64,000 bases of DNA from Microbacterium sp. 8M (GTDB lineage: Bacteria; Actinomycetota; Actinomycetes; Actinomycetales; Microbacteriaceae), in assembly GCF_902506375.1 (NCBI RefSeq), contig NZ_LR733284.1:3447771-3511770 (forward strand), in the 5' to 3' direction. The notes beneath the pieces were generated by a model. The model ran no database searches. It was not told the origin of the DNA and saw nothing but the letters and a program-made list of their open reading frames with translations. Position numbers and translations under genes: made by a program. Of the stretch, positions 16,301-26,782 are shown piece by piece (position 1 is the first letter of the stretch; every line of letters starts with the position of its first letter).

Positions 16301-19300
16301 CACGGAGGTCTGCAGCGGCCGGTTCGGCGCCGTGATGAGCACCCGGTCACCGGACACCGTGGCTTTGAGTCCGTCCACGCCGGCCGCGACCTCGATGCCG
16401 TTCTTGACGAGGCCGATGGTGTCGCCGTCGGGATCCGAGTCGTTGGTCAGCACGGCGACCGCGACGGTGCGACCGGGCCGCATGACGATCGAGTCCTTGA
16501 CCGCGTACGGCGCCTGGTTGATGTTGGCGCCGGGGGCGATGCCGACGCGGATGGTGGCCGTCGCCTCCTTGCCGAGGCGATCGCGCACCTTGTAGGTGAA
16601 GGTGTCGATGCCACTGGACTTGCCGAACGCGTCGTACGTCAGGTAGTTCGAGCCGATCTCGGTGACCTGGCCCTGCTTCGGGGCGGAGTCGAGCCCCACG
16701 AGTTCCACGGAGTCGCCCTCGGCGTCGAGCCCGTCCAGCGGCACCGGGATGCGAACGCTCGTGCCGCTCAGGGCGCGCACGGTGATGTCGTGCGGCCGCG
16801 GGGCGGTGTTGGTCTTCTCGTCGACCGGGAGGATCTGGATCGTGATGTACCCGGCGGCCTTCTGCCCGTTCGAGTCCACCGCCTCATACGTGGCGTAGAC
16901 GGTGCGCGGCGTGTCGCCCGCGCGGAAGCGCACGGTGTCCTGCGACACGAACGCCTCGCCGTACTTCGGATCCACGAGCGGCTCGACGAGGTCCGGCGAC
17001 ACGTGCAGCGTCGTGCCCGGCGCGTGCTTGTCGTTCGCGAGCACGGGGATCGTCACGACGTCGCCGGCGCGCACCACCGCCGTGTCGTCGTTCGCGGTCG
17101 GCGGGTCGAGCTTGGCGGGCGCCGGTATCGGGATGACGATCACGTCGCCGTCCGCGGACTTGGATCCGTTCGAGATGCGGTAGCTGATCCGCACCTCCTT
17201 GTCGAGGTTGCCCTGGTCGGTGATCCGGAGCGTCTCGTGGTTGAGCACCGAGACGGCGACGCCGCTGTGCGGGGGCACCGTCACCGACTGCACCACGAGG
17301 ATGCCGCCGGCCGGGTCGATGTCGTTGTTGAGCACCCCGGCGAGCACATCGCCGCCGCTGGGCAGCAGCGCCACGTCGCGCACCGCGATCGGCGGCGCGG
17401 CCTCGGCGGTCTTGTCCAGCACGTCGATGCGCACCAGGCCGGGCACGGCGTTGGGGCCGGCGCTGACCAGGTACTGCATGTAGTAGGTGCCCGGCGCCTC
17501 CGACTGGAACGTGAAGGTGCCCTCCGCGAAGTTCGGGGTGATCACGGCGCCCGGCGTCTCGTCGACGCGGGTCAGCCGGAGCTGCTCCTTGCCGGAGCTG
17601 GAGTCGTTCAGCAGCGGCGTGGCCGTGACCTGCTCGCCCGCGCGGGTGACGTAGTGGTCGGCGTTCGTCTTCGGCGCCGTGGTGCCCGCGGGGCGGATGT
17701 CCAGGCGGATGGCGCCGCTGGTGAGCTCGCCCATCGCGTCGGCGACCTGGATCCGGATCTCCTTGCGACCGGGCAGGCTGGCCACCGCGCGGTAGGTGAG
17801 CTGGCCGTCGGGCGTGTAGTCCACCTCGTCGCCGGGCGCCGCCTCGACGTCCTTGAGGTACACGTCGTCACCGTCCGGGTCGATCCAGTCGGGCAGCACG
17901 TTGTACGTCACCGCGCCGCCGGCCTCGACGAGCAGACCCGGGGTGCGCCGCTGCTTCGGCGCGGCGTTCATGCTCCAGTCGTGCACGCTGACCGACGCGT
18001 TCGCGGTGGCCTTGCCGCCGCGGCCGTCATCCGCCTGGTACTGGAAGGACGCGGATCCGGTCGCGTCCTCGGGCACCGCGATCTGCAGCGCTCCGCCGTT
18101 GTTGATGGGCTGCACCTCGCCGATGGACGGCTGCTCCTGGGCGAGCGAGGCGACGAGCACATCGCCGTCCGCGTCGGTGTCGTTGTCGAGCACGGGAAGC
18201 AGCGTGGTACGGCCGGGGCGCACTCCGAACTCGTCGTCGTGGGCGACGGGCGCCGTGTTCTCCGGGGTGCGCTTGGGCAGCGTGGTCTCGACCTGGTCGT
18301 CGGTGGTCTCGTCCTGCTTCTCGCTGTCGCCCTCGGGCGGGACGATGTCCTGCCAGTTGTCGACGCGCTGCAGGTTGTCGGTCGCCATCCACGCCGCGCC
18401 GCTCGCCGTGTCGTTGAGCACCACGACGTCGCGGTTCACACGGAACACGAGGGTGGAGCTGCTCTCGGCGCCCTCGATCGAGGTCTTCAGGTCGTTCGCG
18501 GATCCGATGCAGTCGCGAAGGAACTTCGCGGATCCGCCCCAGGCGCCGTAGGTGCAGCCGTTGAGGTACACCGGAGCGGCGGGGGCACCCGTGCCGCCCA
18601 CGTCCTGCACGGCGGGGGCGGAGCCGTCGAGCGGCACCGAGATCAGGGCGTCGGCGGTCGCCAGCACTGCCGCGCCGTTGTCGGCGGACGGCTGCTGCAG
18701 CACGGCGGCGTCGAGGTTCTTCACGTCCGCGCCGTCGAGCACGGTGCGGTGACCGGCGGCGAACACGGTCTTCGCTTCGGCATCGAGCACCACGGGGGTG
18801 CTGCCGACCACCGTGATCGTGGGCTTCGCGTTCCCGCCGAGTTCGATCTTCTCGGTGGACGGCGACTGCGCTTTGCCCTGAGCGTCCACGTGCACGGTCA
18901 CGACCGTGCTGTCCTTCGCGGAGACCGCGTAGACGGTGCCGTCGCCGCCGACGGCGACATCGGCTCCCGCGCCGAGCGTCGCCAGCGGCTTCTCCCCCGC
19001 GGCCTTGAAACCGCTCAGCGACGAGGCGGAGCGCACCCAGAGCTTGCCCTCCTTGGGGTCGAGGATCGCGACGGTCGTGCCGCCGAGCGCGGACTTTGCG
19101 CCACCCGGCAGCAGCACGGCGTCGCTGAGGACGACGCGGGCAGGGTCGACGCTGGTGAGCGTGGATGCGGTGTGGTCGGTGACGAGCACGGTGCCGCCGG
19201 ATTGCAGCACGTCGTAGTTCTCACCGCCGGTGCGCAGGCCGCCGTCGAGCACGCGGGACTCGTTGTTGAAGTGCCCGACGAGCAGGCTCGAGGTCTTGGT

Positions 19301-19453
19301 GAGCCAGACGCCGCCGTCATGCAGATCGACCTCGGCGGTGGGGTTGCCCTCGTAGGCGAACGCCATGCCGGTGACGGCGAGAGCGGCTGCGGTCACACCG
19401 GCCGCGGAGGCGAGAGTCTTCGGCCGCATCCGCAACCATGCGAAAGACTTCAC
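13367..19453 (-). CDS. Giant exported Ig-like/fibronectin III repeat protein
   Basis: A 2028-residue protein starting with GTG after a GGGGGG-AA ribosome binding site. An uncleaved-type signal anchor lies at about 15-35 (AAGVTAAALAVTGMAFA). Residues about 40-400 form a propeller-like or beta-rich domain. About ten cadherin-like repeats follow (405-1465), each opening with a motif like NTAPVAHDDEFGVRPGRT and containing LDNDTDADGD-type acidic turns that usually bind calcium. Five fibronectin III repeats span about 1465-1900, and the last 115 residues form a separate Cys-containing domain. It is a surface or adhesion filament facing outward, anchored by its N-terminus. It is the first gene of the MoxR/DUF58/kinase operon, so the downstream proteins probably assemble it or sense its state. 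Repeat families are clear; the function is inferred. Confidence 0.88.
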   Translation of the reverse strand: MKSFAWLRMRPKTLASAAGVTAAALAVTGMAFAYEGNPTAEVDLHDGGVWLTKTSSLLVGHFNNESRVLDGGLRTGGENYDVLQSGGTVLVTDHTASTLTSVDPARVVLSDAVLLPGGAKSALGGTTVAILDPKEGKLWVRSASSLSGFKAAGEKPLATLGAGADVAVGGDGTVYAVSAKDSTVVTVHVDAQGKAQSPSTEKIELGGNAKPTITVVGSTPVVLDAEAKTVFAAGHRTVLDGADVKNLDAAVLQQPSADNGAAVLATADALISVPLDGSAPAVQDVGGTGAPAAPVYLNGCTYGAWGGSAKFLRDCIGSANDLKTSIEGAESSSTLVFRVNRDVVVLNDTASGAAWMATDNLQRVDNWQDIVPPEGDSEKQDETTDDQVETTLPKRTPENTAPVAHDDEFGVRPGRTTLLPVLDNDTDADGDVLVASLAQEQPSIGEVQPINNGGALQIAVPEDATGSASFQYQADDGRGGKATANASVSVHDWSMNAAPKQRRTPGLLVEAGGAVTYNVLPDWIDPDGDDVYLKDVEAAPGDEVDYTPDGQLTYRAVASLPGRKEIRIQVADAMGELTSGAIRLDIRPAGTTAPKTNADHYVTRAGEQVTATPLLNDSSSGKEQLRLTRVDETPGAVITPNFAEGTFTFQSEAPGTYYMQYLVSAGPNAVPGLVRIDVLDKTAEAAPPIAVRDVALLPSGGDVLAGVLNNDIDPAGGILVVQSVTVPPHSGVAVSVLNHETLRITDQGNLDKEVRISYRISNGSKSADGDVIVIPIPAPAKLDPPTANDDTAVVRAGDVVTIPVLANDKHAPGTTLHVSPDLVEPLVDPKYGEAFVSQDTVRFRAGDTPRTVYATYEAVDSNGQKAAGYITIQILPVDEKTNTAPRPHDITVRALSGTSVRIPVPLDGLDAEGDSVELVGLDSAPKQGQVTEIGSNYLTYDAFGKSSGIDTFTYKVRDRLGKEATATIRVGIAPGANINQAPYAVKDSIVMRPGRTVAVAVLTNDSDPDGDTIGLVKNGIEVAAGVDGLKATVSGDRVLITAPNRPLQTSVQYTVADSRGATATAPVQITVAEDVPLVAPIARDDRIQASDVKGESLQVEVPVLDNDEDPDGTVDALKLSVSDASAKVLQNRKIQVTVTEKRQLVQYSVTDQDDQTASAFIFVPALSELAPTLRSTKPVEVKSGETIDVPLSKYVVVAGGGDVRITEAGKVSAVNSNGAPLLKDEHTLVYTSKPGYFGDDALTFEVTDGTGPDDPKGRKSTLSLPITVLPPDNQPPAFTNAQVSVAPGEEAQKVDLAALTKDPDPGDAKKISYKITGQPDNGIKASLDGSTLRVEADSSTPKGTGSTVQLSITDGKTDPVSGTVAVTVAASTRPLAVANEDTVPQADQGKPVTIPVLQNDVNPFPDKPLKIRSVDVQTGDADGASVQGDKIVISPSAKFVGQIVATYRVQDATKDPDREVDGRIVVTVQGVPDAPGAPQVTSVQDRTVVLNWSPPSNNGAEITGYTVRATSGGSYTKQCTSTTCTLDGLTNNVEYTFAVTATNRVGEGKPSPTSAVARPDARPDTPNPPTLKFGDKSLDVSWTTPTTPGSPVSSYNLEISPAPPSGVATKTGVTGNSLKWDGLENGANYQVRVQAVNRAPEPSSWSGWSASEIPAGPPTAPGTPTAQSAPSVGSQSQMTVKWTAAGANGDAISSYDLQVMQGGSVVRTITGIPGTTLSQNVTVGNSTSDYTFQVRGNNKAGAGAWSAASNPQRAFGQPGATTITSAKEENNNIAVTYTLADANGASGSEIHYEYSIGGGWSRNWDGTNIPAANNGTYTVSVRAYSVVGGQESQPGTAGSRSGLQPYGPVGTPGARAVNNGQSVTLSWSAPARNGRDVSIKISVDGGGWQSVADSGSTTVGNGYDQTHSIRVQAFDTEGQSSNIASASAKTDSPPPPRVWVTQGAAAGSCVNGCRLFVVNWQNLKIGTYNVTCHSSSYGQIGGNHSVNFDGQGSLQLSCWQGRDGVDVWVDIVGWGDGVDTEKSFWARP

Positions 19454-19540
19454 GACGATTTCCCCCCGAACATCGAGCACAGCCGTCCCATGAGGAATTG
19501 TCAGGGGACCGTAAGAGTGTATGTCGGGAATCTGGGAGCC

Positions 19541-19563
19541 GCGATGGGGAGGACTCCCCATCC
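19541..19563 (-). promoter_or_regulatory. Palindromic operator of the giant envelope operon (copy A)
   Basis: The 23 bases GCGATGGGGA..CCCCATCC form an almost perfect palindrome (GATGGGGA, 4-base centre, TCCCCATC) and match 21 of 23 bases of the element at 2178. On the minus strand a TACACT -10 hexamer (19516-19521) follows after 19 bases, so the palindrome covers the -35 position, as for an activator. The giant gene starts 62 bases downstream of that hexamer. Confidence 0.6.
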
Positions 19564-19637
19564 ATCCTTCGATCGATATCGCCTTCGCGAGGCCGGATCC
19601 GCGCTCTCCGCATAGGCGGGAGCCGTACTCTCGGAGC

Positions 19638-20192
19638 ATGTTCCTCGACTCCGTGCTGCAGCGCGTGGAGCCGCTGCTGCTGCGCGTCGACCGCATCGCC
19701 GGCGGCCGGAACGCGCACGAGAAGATCGTCGAGTCCGACCGCGATCACGTCCGCACCGTCCGCGCCTTCCGCTGGGTGTTCTGGCTGCTCGCGCTCGAAC
19801 TCGTGATCGGCGTCGTCGCCGTGGTCATCGCGGTGGTCATCGCAGTGCAGGCGTCTTCGATCGCCGCGGTGCCGTTCGCGGTGTGGATGCGCGCGCTCAT
19901 CGTGCTCGCGATGACCGCGACGCTCTTCTACTTCGCGTGGCGCGCCGCCCTGGGCTGGCGGTGGGCGTATCAGCGGCTGCGGCTGTTCGCGCAGATCTTC
20001 CCGGTGATCACGCTCGTGATGGCGGCGATCCCCGGGCTGTACCCCGCGTGGATGGTGACCGAGCAGATCGTCTTCAGCCTCATCATGATCGGCGTCGCCG
20101 ACTTCCTCACGAGCGACCACATGCGTCGCGTGTTCCGCAAGCCTGAGGCGCCCGCCGCTCCCGCATCCGCCGACGCCGGAGACGACCTCTAA
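19638..20192 (+). CDS. Four-helix membrane protein of unknown function
   Basis: A 184-residue membrane protein. After a charged 44-residue lead (RVDRIAGGRNAHEKIVESD) it has about four membrane helices: WVFWLLALELVIGVVAVVI, AVWMRALIVLAMTATLFYF, a third around IFPVITLVMAAIPGLY, and IVFSLIMIGVADFL. The tail is Ala/Pro-rich. I do not recognise a family. The start ATG lies six bases after a TACTCT hexamer, with CGGAG in between, so it may be leaderless. It is divergent from the giant envelope operon and its stop codon overlaps the tag stop by two bases (convergent). Confidence 0.7.
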   Translation: MFLDSVLQRVEPLLLRVDRIAGGRNAHEKIVESDRDHVRTVRAFRWVFWLLALELVIGVVAVVIAVVIAVQASSIAAVPFAVWMRALIVLAMTATLFYFAWRAALGWRWAYQRLRLFAQIFPVITLVMAAIPGLYPAWMVTEQIVFSLIMIGVADFLTSDHMRRVFRKPEAPAAPASADAGDDL

Positions 20193-20755
20193 GCCGCGCG
20201 CCAGCACCCGGCGACGTGGTCGTCGACCATGCCGGCGGACTGCATGAGCGCGTACATCGTGGTCGGGCCGACGAAGCGGAAACCGCGCTTGCGCAGCGCC
20301 TTGCTCATCGCCTCGGACTCCGGGGTGACCGCGGGGATCTCCGCCATCGACCGCGGACGGGCCGCGGGCGCCGCCGGCGCGAACGACCACATCAGCGCGT
20401 CGAGCTCGCCGTCGGCCATCTCGCGCACGAGACGCGCGTTGCCGATGGTCGCCTCGATCTTCGCCCGGTTGCGGATGATGCCCGGATCCGCCATGAGCCG
20501 CGCGATGTCGTCGTCGCCGAACTCCGCGACGACCTCGGGATCGAAACCGGCGAACACCTCGCGGAACCGCGGACGCTTGCGCAGGATCGTGATCCAGCTG
20601 AGCCCCGCCTGGAAGCCCTCGAGCGACATCTTCTCGAAGAGCGCACGGTCGCCGTGCAGCGGCGTGCCCCACTCCTCGTCGTGATAGCGGCGGTACTCCG
20701 GATCCTCCCCCGGCCAGGGGCACCGCGGGCGGTCGTCGGGGGCGGGGATCGTCAT
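20189..20755 (-). CDS. tag: DNA-3-methyladenine glycosylase I
   Basis: A 188-residue enzyme that excises 3-methyladenine from alkylated DNA, starting base excision repair. The zinc-binding N-terminus CPWPGEDPEYRRYHDEEWG, the helix GFQAGLSWITILRKR, the RNRAKIEATIGNA segment and the C-terminal DDHVAGC (zinc ligands) match the Tag family in order, and the length is standard. The start ATG lies seven bases after a TAGCCT hexamer on its strand and has no ribosome binding site, suggesting a leaderless mRNA. Confidence 0.95.
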   Translation of the reverse strand: MTIPAPDDRPRCPWPGEDPEYRRYHDEEWGTPLHGDRALFEKMSLEGFQAGLSWITILRKRPRFREVFAGFDPEVVAEFGDDDIARLMADPGIIRNRAKIEATIGNARLVREMADGELDALMWSFAPAAPAARPRSMAEIPAVTPESEAMSKALRKRGFRFVGPTTMYALMQSAGMVDDHVAGCWRAA

Positions 20756-20825
20756 GACGACCAGGCTAGGCGAGGCCGCCGACACGGGGCGCAGGCCCGG
20801 CGGCGCCGATGCACGGCGTTCGCCA

Positions 20826-21797
20826 TCAGCCCGCTGTCTCCGCGAACAGCAGGGCGTCGTCCGACGCCAGCACCACCTGACCGGCGCGCACGTCCGCGAC
20901 AGCGAAGCCGGCGGCGCCACGGATGGGCGGGATCTCTTCGAGCGCTCCGTCCGACAGCCGGACCAGGCGCTGACGGCCGGCCCACTCGCCGGTGCGGAAC
21001 ACGGGGGTCAGGATCGCGGAGACGCCGTCCGAGGTGAACCGTGCGCGGATGCCGTGTTTGCCCGGCTGCTTCTTCCACCCGCTTGCCTCGAAGACGCGGC
21101 GGGCGACGCGCCCCGCCGCATCGAGCTCCGCGAGTGTGAAGAAGTCGCTCCCGTACTTCAGCATGCTGGCCGTGTCGCTGCCCTGCGCGGCCACGAAGCG
21201 GACGCCCGCGACCTCGATGGCGTCGGCGATCGTCGGCGCCGCCACGCCACCCGGCGCGGTCGACGTCCGCCCTCCCGCCATCGGGTAGTCGTCGCCGGGG
21301 AGCAGCTCCGCGCTCTGCCAGGCCGCGGTCGCATCATCGACGCGGAGTGCGGCGATCGTGCGGGCGTTCTGGAAGGTGGACGGATCGGTCAGGACGACCA
21401 GCCAAGTGTCATCCGACGCCCGCCGCGCGATCCCGCCCGCGGTCAGCCGGCGTTCGCGATCGGTCGCTGCGAAGAGGTCCGGGATGGTGACGGTCGTCGC
21501 GGACGAGAGCGCCTCGTCGGCGACCACGAGCGTCCGGTCGTCGACGAGCACCGCGACGCCCGCGGCGCCGCGGTCGATGATCACCGGCTGCGCCCCGAAC
21601 GCGCCCTCAGGCAGCGCCAGTCGTCTCTGCTCGCCGGAGGTCTGCACCTGGATCAGGGACGTCTCCCACCCGGCGTCCGTGCGCAGCGTGGCGATGCACA
21701 GCGCCGACCCGTCGGCGCGCAGGCACACCGTCGGCGGATGCGGGAACGCGAGGGCGCCTTGTCCGAGGTCGACGCGTGCCGTCGGGGAGAGCTTCAT
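20826..21797 (-). CDS. Hypothetical protein, beta-propeller-like
   Basis: A 323-residue soluble protein with no signal peptide and no family I recognise. It is built of short repeated beta segments of about 45 residues (TLVVADEALSSATTV, DDTWLVVLTDPSTF, VRFVAAQGSDTASM), which suggests a propeller. A stretch SGWKKQPGKHGIRARF is the only strongly basic part. The start lies six bases after a TAGTTT hexamer with no ribosome binding site, again leaderless-looking. It stands alone between tag and the acyl-CoA oxidase gene. Confidence 0.65.
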   Translation of the reverse strand: MKLSPTARVDLGQGALAFPHPPTVCLRADGSALCIATLRTDAGWETSLIQVQTSGEQRRLALPEGAFGAQPVIIDRGAAGVAVLVDDRTLVVADEALSSATTVTIPDLFAATDRERRLTAGGIARRASDDTWLVVLTDPSTFQNARTIAALRVDDATAAWQSAELLPGDDYPMAGGRTSTAPGGVAAPTIADAIEVAGVRFVAAQGSDTASMLKYGSDFFTLAELDAAGRVARRVFEASGWKKQPGKHGIRARFTSDGVSAILTPVFRTGEWAGRQRLVRLSDGALEEIPPIRGAAGFAVADVRAGQVVLASDDALLFAETAG

Positions 21798-21837
21798 GAC
21801 CCGAAACTACCAACCGGCACCCTGGGCCACCGAGCGG

Positions 21838-23898
21838 CTACAGCTGGCGCGCCTTCCTCAGGGCCTTCTCGTCGACCGGAGCCTGGCCCGAGGCCTTGAG
21901 CTCGGCGTAGTACGCGCGCGCCTCGTCCTGACGGACCTGCTCCGCACCGGAGGCGAGAGGTGCGCGCACGTGCTCGGGCTCGTAGCCGAAGGCGTTGACG
22001 AGGTCGAGGGCGTGCGGGCGCAGGCGCGCGCACAGCCGGTCGATGTAGCGAGAGACCGAGGCCGCGCGCTGCGCCGAGAGGCGGCCGTTGATGAGGTACC
22101 ACGCGAGGTGCTTCTCGATGAGCTGCAGGCCGAACAGATCGCGCAGCCAGGTGAGCACCGTCCTGCTGTCCTCATCCGCGACGCGGCCCAGGGCGTCGGT
22201 GAAGGCCTCCCACTGCAGCAGCTCGCCGTGCGCACGGGCCGCCTCGATGAGCTCGGCCTGGTTCTCGTTGAACAGCTTCTCGCCGAGCGCCTTGTCCTTG
22301 CCGGCCGCGCGCAGGCGGCCCGCGATGTCGGCGACCATCTGCTGCACCCGGTCGGTGAGCAGCTCGTGCTGCTGCTCGGCGCGCAGGCCGTTCTCGACCG
22401 AGCGGGCGGTGGATCCGAGATCCGCGACCGCCTGCCCGAACTGGCGCAGTCCCGCGCCGTGGAAGACCTTGCCGGCGGTCTGTCCGACGGCGTAGCGTGC
22501 GAGCGTCTTGGCGTCGGCGCCCTGGAACTGCTTCGCGAAGTCGGTCAGCAGCCGCTTGCCGACCAGCTGCAGCAGGACGTTGTTGTCGCCCTCGAACGTC
22601 ACATAGATGTCGAGGTCCTGGCGGAGGCCCACGAAACGGTTCTCGAACATGAACCCGGCGCCGCCGCATGCCTCGCGGCACTCCTGCAGCGTGTCGAGCG
22701 CGTGCCAGGTCGACAACGGCTTGAGGGCGGCGGCCAGCGTCTCGAGGTCCTCGCGGTCGTCCGGGGTGTCGGTGCGCCCCGAGAAGACGCCGTCGAACTT
22801 CTGCAGGAACTCGTCGTGCGCGAACAGCTGCGCGTACGTGGTGGCCAGCCGCGGCAGCAGCCGGCGCTGGTGCTTGCCGTAGTCGAGCAGCGTGGTCTCC
22901 TCGCCGCTGACCCCGTTGAACTGGCGGCGCTGGGTGGCGTAGGTGATCGCGATGTACAGGCCCAGGGCTGACGCCCACGACGAGGCGCCATCCAGCGAGA
23001 CGCGGCCCTGCACGAGGGTTCCGAGCATCGTGAAGAAGCGCCGGCCGGGGCTGTCGATCGCACTCGTGTACGTGCCGTCGGGGGCGACGTCGCCATAGCG
23101 GTTGAGCAGGTTGGTGCGCGGGATCCGCACGTGGTCGAAGCTCAGCCGGCCGTTGTCGATGCCGTTCAGGCCGCCCTTGAGGCCGTCGTCCTCGCGCCCG
23201 ATGCCGGGGAGGTCCACGCCGTCCTCGCCGCGCAGCGGCACGTAGAAGCAGTGCACGCCGTGGTTCACGCCGTTCGTGATCAGCTGCGCGAACACCGTCG
23301 CCGCCACCCCGTGCAGCGCCGCGTTGCCGAGGTACTCCTTGGTCGCCGCGCGGAACGGCGTGTGGATGACGAACTCCTCGGTCTCCGGGTCGTACGTCGC
23401 CGTGGTGCCGATCGAGGCGACGTCGGAGCCGTGCCCGATCTCGGTCATCGCGAAGGCGCCGGGGATCTCCAGGCTCATGATGCCGGGCAGCCACTTGTCG
23501 TGGTGCTCCGCGGTGCCGAGCTGCAGCACGGCGGATCCGAAGAGCCCCCACTGCACGCCCGACTTGATCTGCAGGCTCGGGTCGGCGACGACGAGCTCCT
23601 CGAACCCGGCGATGTTGCCGCCGTTGTTCTCCTCCCCGCCGAGGCGCTTGGGGAACGCGCGATGCACGGCGTTGTTCTCCACCAGCAGGTGCAGCTGCGT
23701 CAGCACGCGCTCGCGGTGCTCGTCCTTGCCGAGCGAGTCGTCCCGCCAGAACGCCGGATCCTTGATCATCTCGCGCGCCTCACGGCGGGTGTCGGCCCAG
23801 GTGCCGAGCAGCAGGTCGCCGATCGCATCGACATCGATGCGCGGCGTGGTGTCGTCCTGGGCGGTGTTCGCAGTGGTCCGAAGGGCGGCGTCGACCAT
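21838..23898 (-). CDS. Acyl-CoA oxidase / large acyl-CoA dehydrogenase
   Basis: A 686-residue flavoprotein of acyl-CoA oxidase length rather than the usual 380. FAD-site motif FAMTEIGHGSDVASIGTTA is near residue 153, CREACGGAGFMFENRF near 408, and TFEGDNNVLLQL near 433 carries the catalytic Glu in the oxidase position. It would convert acyl-CoA to trans-2-enoyl-CoA, passing electrons to O2 (oxidase) or to electron-transfer flavoprotein. The sequence resembles peroxisomal ACOX more than short ACADs, but the acceptor cannot be told from sequence. The start follows GAGAGG at six bases; an ATG 12 codons upstream is less likely. It is monocistronic. Confidence 0.85.
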   Translation of the reverse strand: MVDAALRTTANTAQDDTTPRIDVDAIGDLLLGTWADTRREAREMIKDPAFWRDDSLGKDEHRERVLTQLHLLVENNAVHRAFPKRLGGEENNGGNIAGFEELVVADPSLQIKSGVQWGLFGSAVLQLGTAEHHDKWLPGIMSLEIPGAFAMTEIGHGSDVASIGTTATYDPETEEFVIHTPFRAATKEYLGNAALHGVAATVFAQLITNGVNHGVHCFYVPLRGEDGVDLPGIGREDDGLKGGLNGIDNGRLSFDHVRIPRTNLLNRYGDVAPDGTYTSAIDSPGRRFFTMLGTLVQGRVSLDGASSWASALGLYIAITYATQRRQFNGVSGEETTLLDYGKHQRRLLPRLATTYAQLFAHDEFLQKFDGVFSGRTDTPDDREDLETLAAALKPLSTWHALDTLQECREACGGAGFMFENRFVGLRQDLDIYVTFEGDNNVLLQLVGKRLLTDFAKQFQGADAKTLARYAVGQTAGKVFHGAGLRQFGQAVADLGSTARSVENGLRAEQQHELLTDRVQQMVADIAGRLRAAGKDKALGEKLFNENQAELIEAARAHGELLQWEAFTDALGRVADEDSRTVLTWLRDLFGLQLIEKHLAWYLINGRLSAQRAASVSRYIDRLCARLRPHALDLVNAFGYEPEHVRAPLASGAEQVRQDEARAYYAELKASGQAPVDEKALRKARQL

Positions 23899-24118
23899 GA
23901 GGATCCTCTCGTGAGGTTTCTGGGATGCGTTCATGGTAGGTCGCGGACAACGCATGACGAACCCGGCTGTAGGAGCCGTCCAACTCGCCGCGGGTCCGAG
24001 GCCGCGCCGGATTGTGCTGAAGCCACAGCCGGGCCCGTGCAGGCGCTCGCGTGACCGGCCCGGCACGGTCGGCTCGGCCGCTCGCCCAACCGGCGGAGCC
24101 GCTCGTATGGCCGTATGG

Positions 24119-26197
<2,079 letters not shown>

Positions 26198-26416
26198 GTC
26201 TCCAGCGTAACGAGCGGCGCCGACACGACGGGCCGCTGTCCACAGCCCGCACCATTCAGGCCACGCGGCTGAGAAGGCCGCGTCTGCCGGGAGTTCCGGC
26301 ACCCTTTCCTCTGCACAACTGGATCGTGCGCCCGACGCATACAGGCGTCGTCGCCCGCGCACCCCGCCGGCGGGCATAGGTTGGACGCGAACCGCGACAC
26401 CGCACGAAGGAGCGCC

Positions 26417-26782
26417 ATGCCCGAGACCGCTGTGACCCTGAACGAGTCGGAATCCCGGTACGAGATCAGCGTCGACGGCGCCCTCGCCGGGTTCGCCGAG
26501 TTCCAGCGCCGCCCCGGGACGATCCTGTTCATCCACACCGAAGTGGATCCGGCCTTCCAGGGCCAGGGCCTCGCCTCCCAGCTCGCCGCCGGGGCGCTCG
26601 CCGATGCGGCCGCCAGCGGCGACACGATCGTGCCGTACTGCCCGTACATCAACCGGTACCTGCGCACACACGAGGTGCCGGGGGCCAAGGTGCGCTTCCC
26701 GGCCCCGACGCCCGAGGAGACCGACGGGGCCTCGGCACCCACGGGGGCCGCCGGGACGACGACGCCGAAGGACTCGGAATGA
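26417..26782 (+). CDS. YjdJ-type GNAT N-acetyltransferase
   Basis: A 121-residue protein with the short GNAT fold: [16 protein letters not shown], the acceptor strand [21 protein letters not shown] with the acetyl-CoA loop, and CPYINRYLR. This is the compact YjdJ/NATD1 family whose substrate is unknown. A poorly conserved Ala/Thr-rich tail of about 25 residues follows. The start follows AAGGAG at five bases. The stop overlaps the pirin start (ATGA), so the two genes form an operon divergent from recQ. Confidence 0.85.
   Translation: MPETAVTLNESESRYEISVDGALAGFAEFQRRPGTILFIHTEVDPAFQGQGLASQLAAGALADAAASGDTIVPYCPYINRYLRTHEVPGAKVRFPAPTPEETDGASAPTGAAGTTTPKDSE

Noticed and set aside
15776..19615. 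1279-codon plus-strand frame opposite the giant Ig-like gene
   Set aside because: The composition (Arg, Val, Gly, His, Asp repeats) mirrors the antisense of the cadherin-like repeats; no known fold and no start signal.
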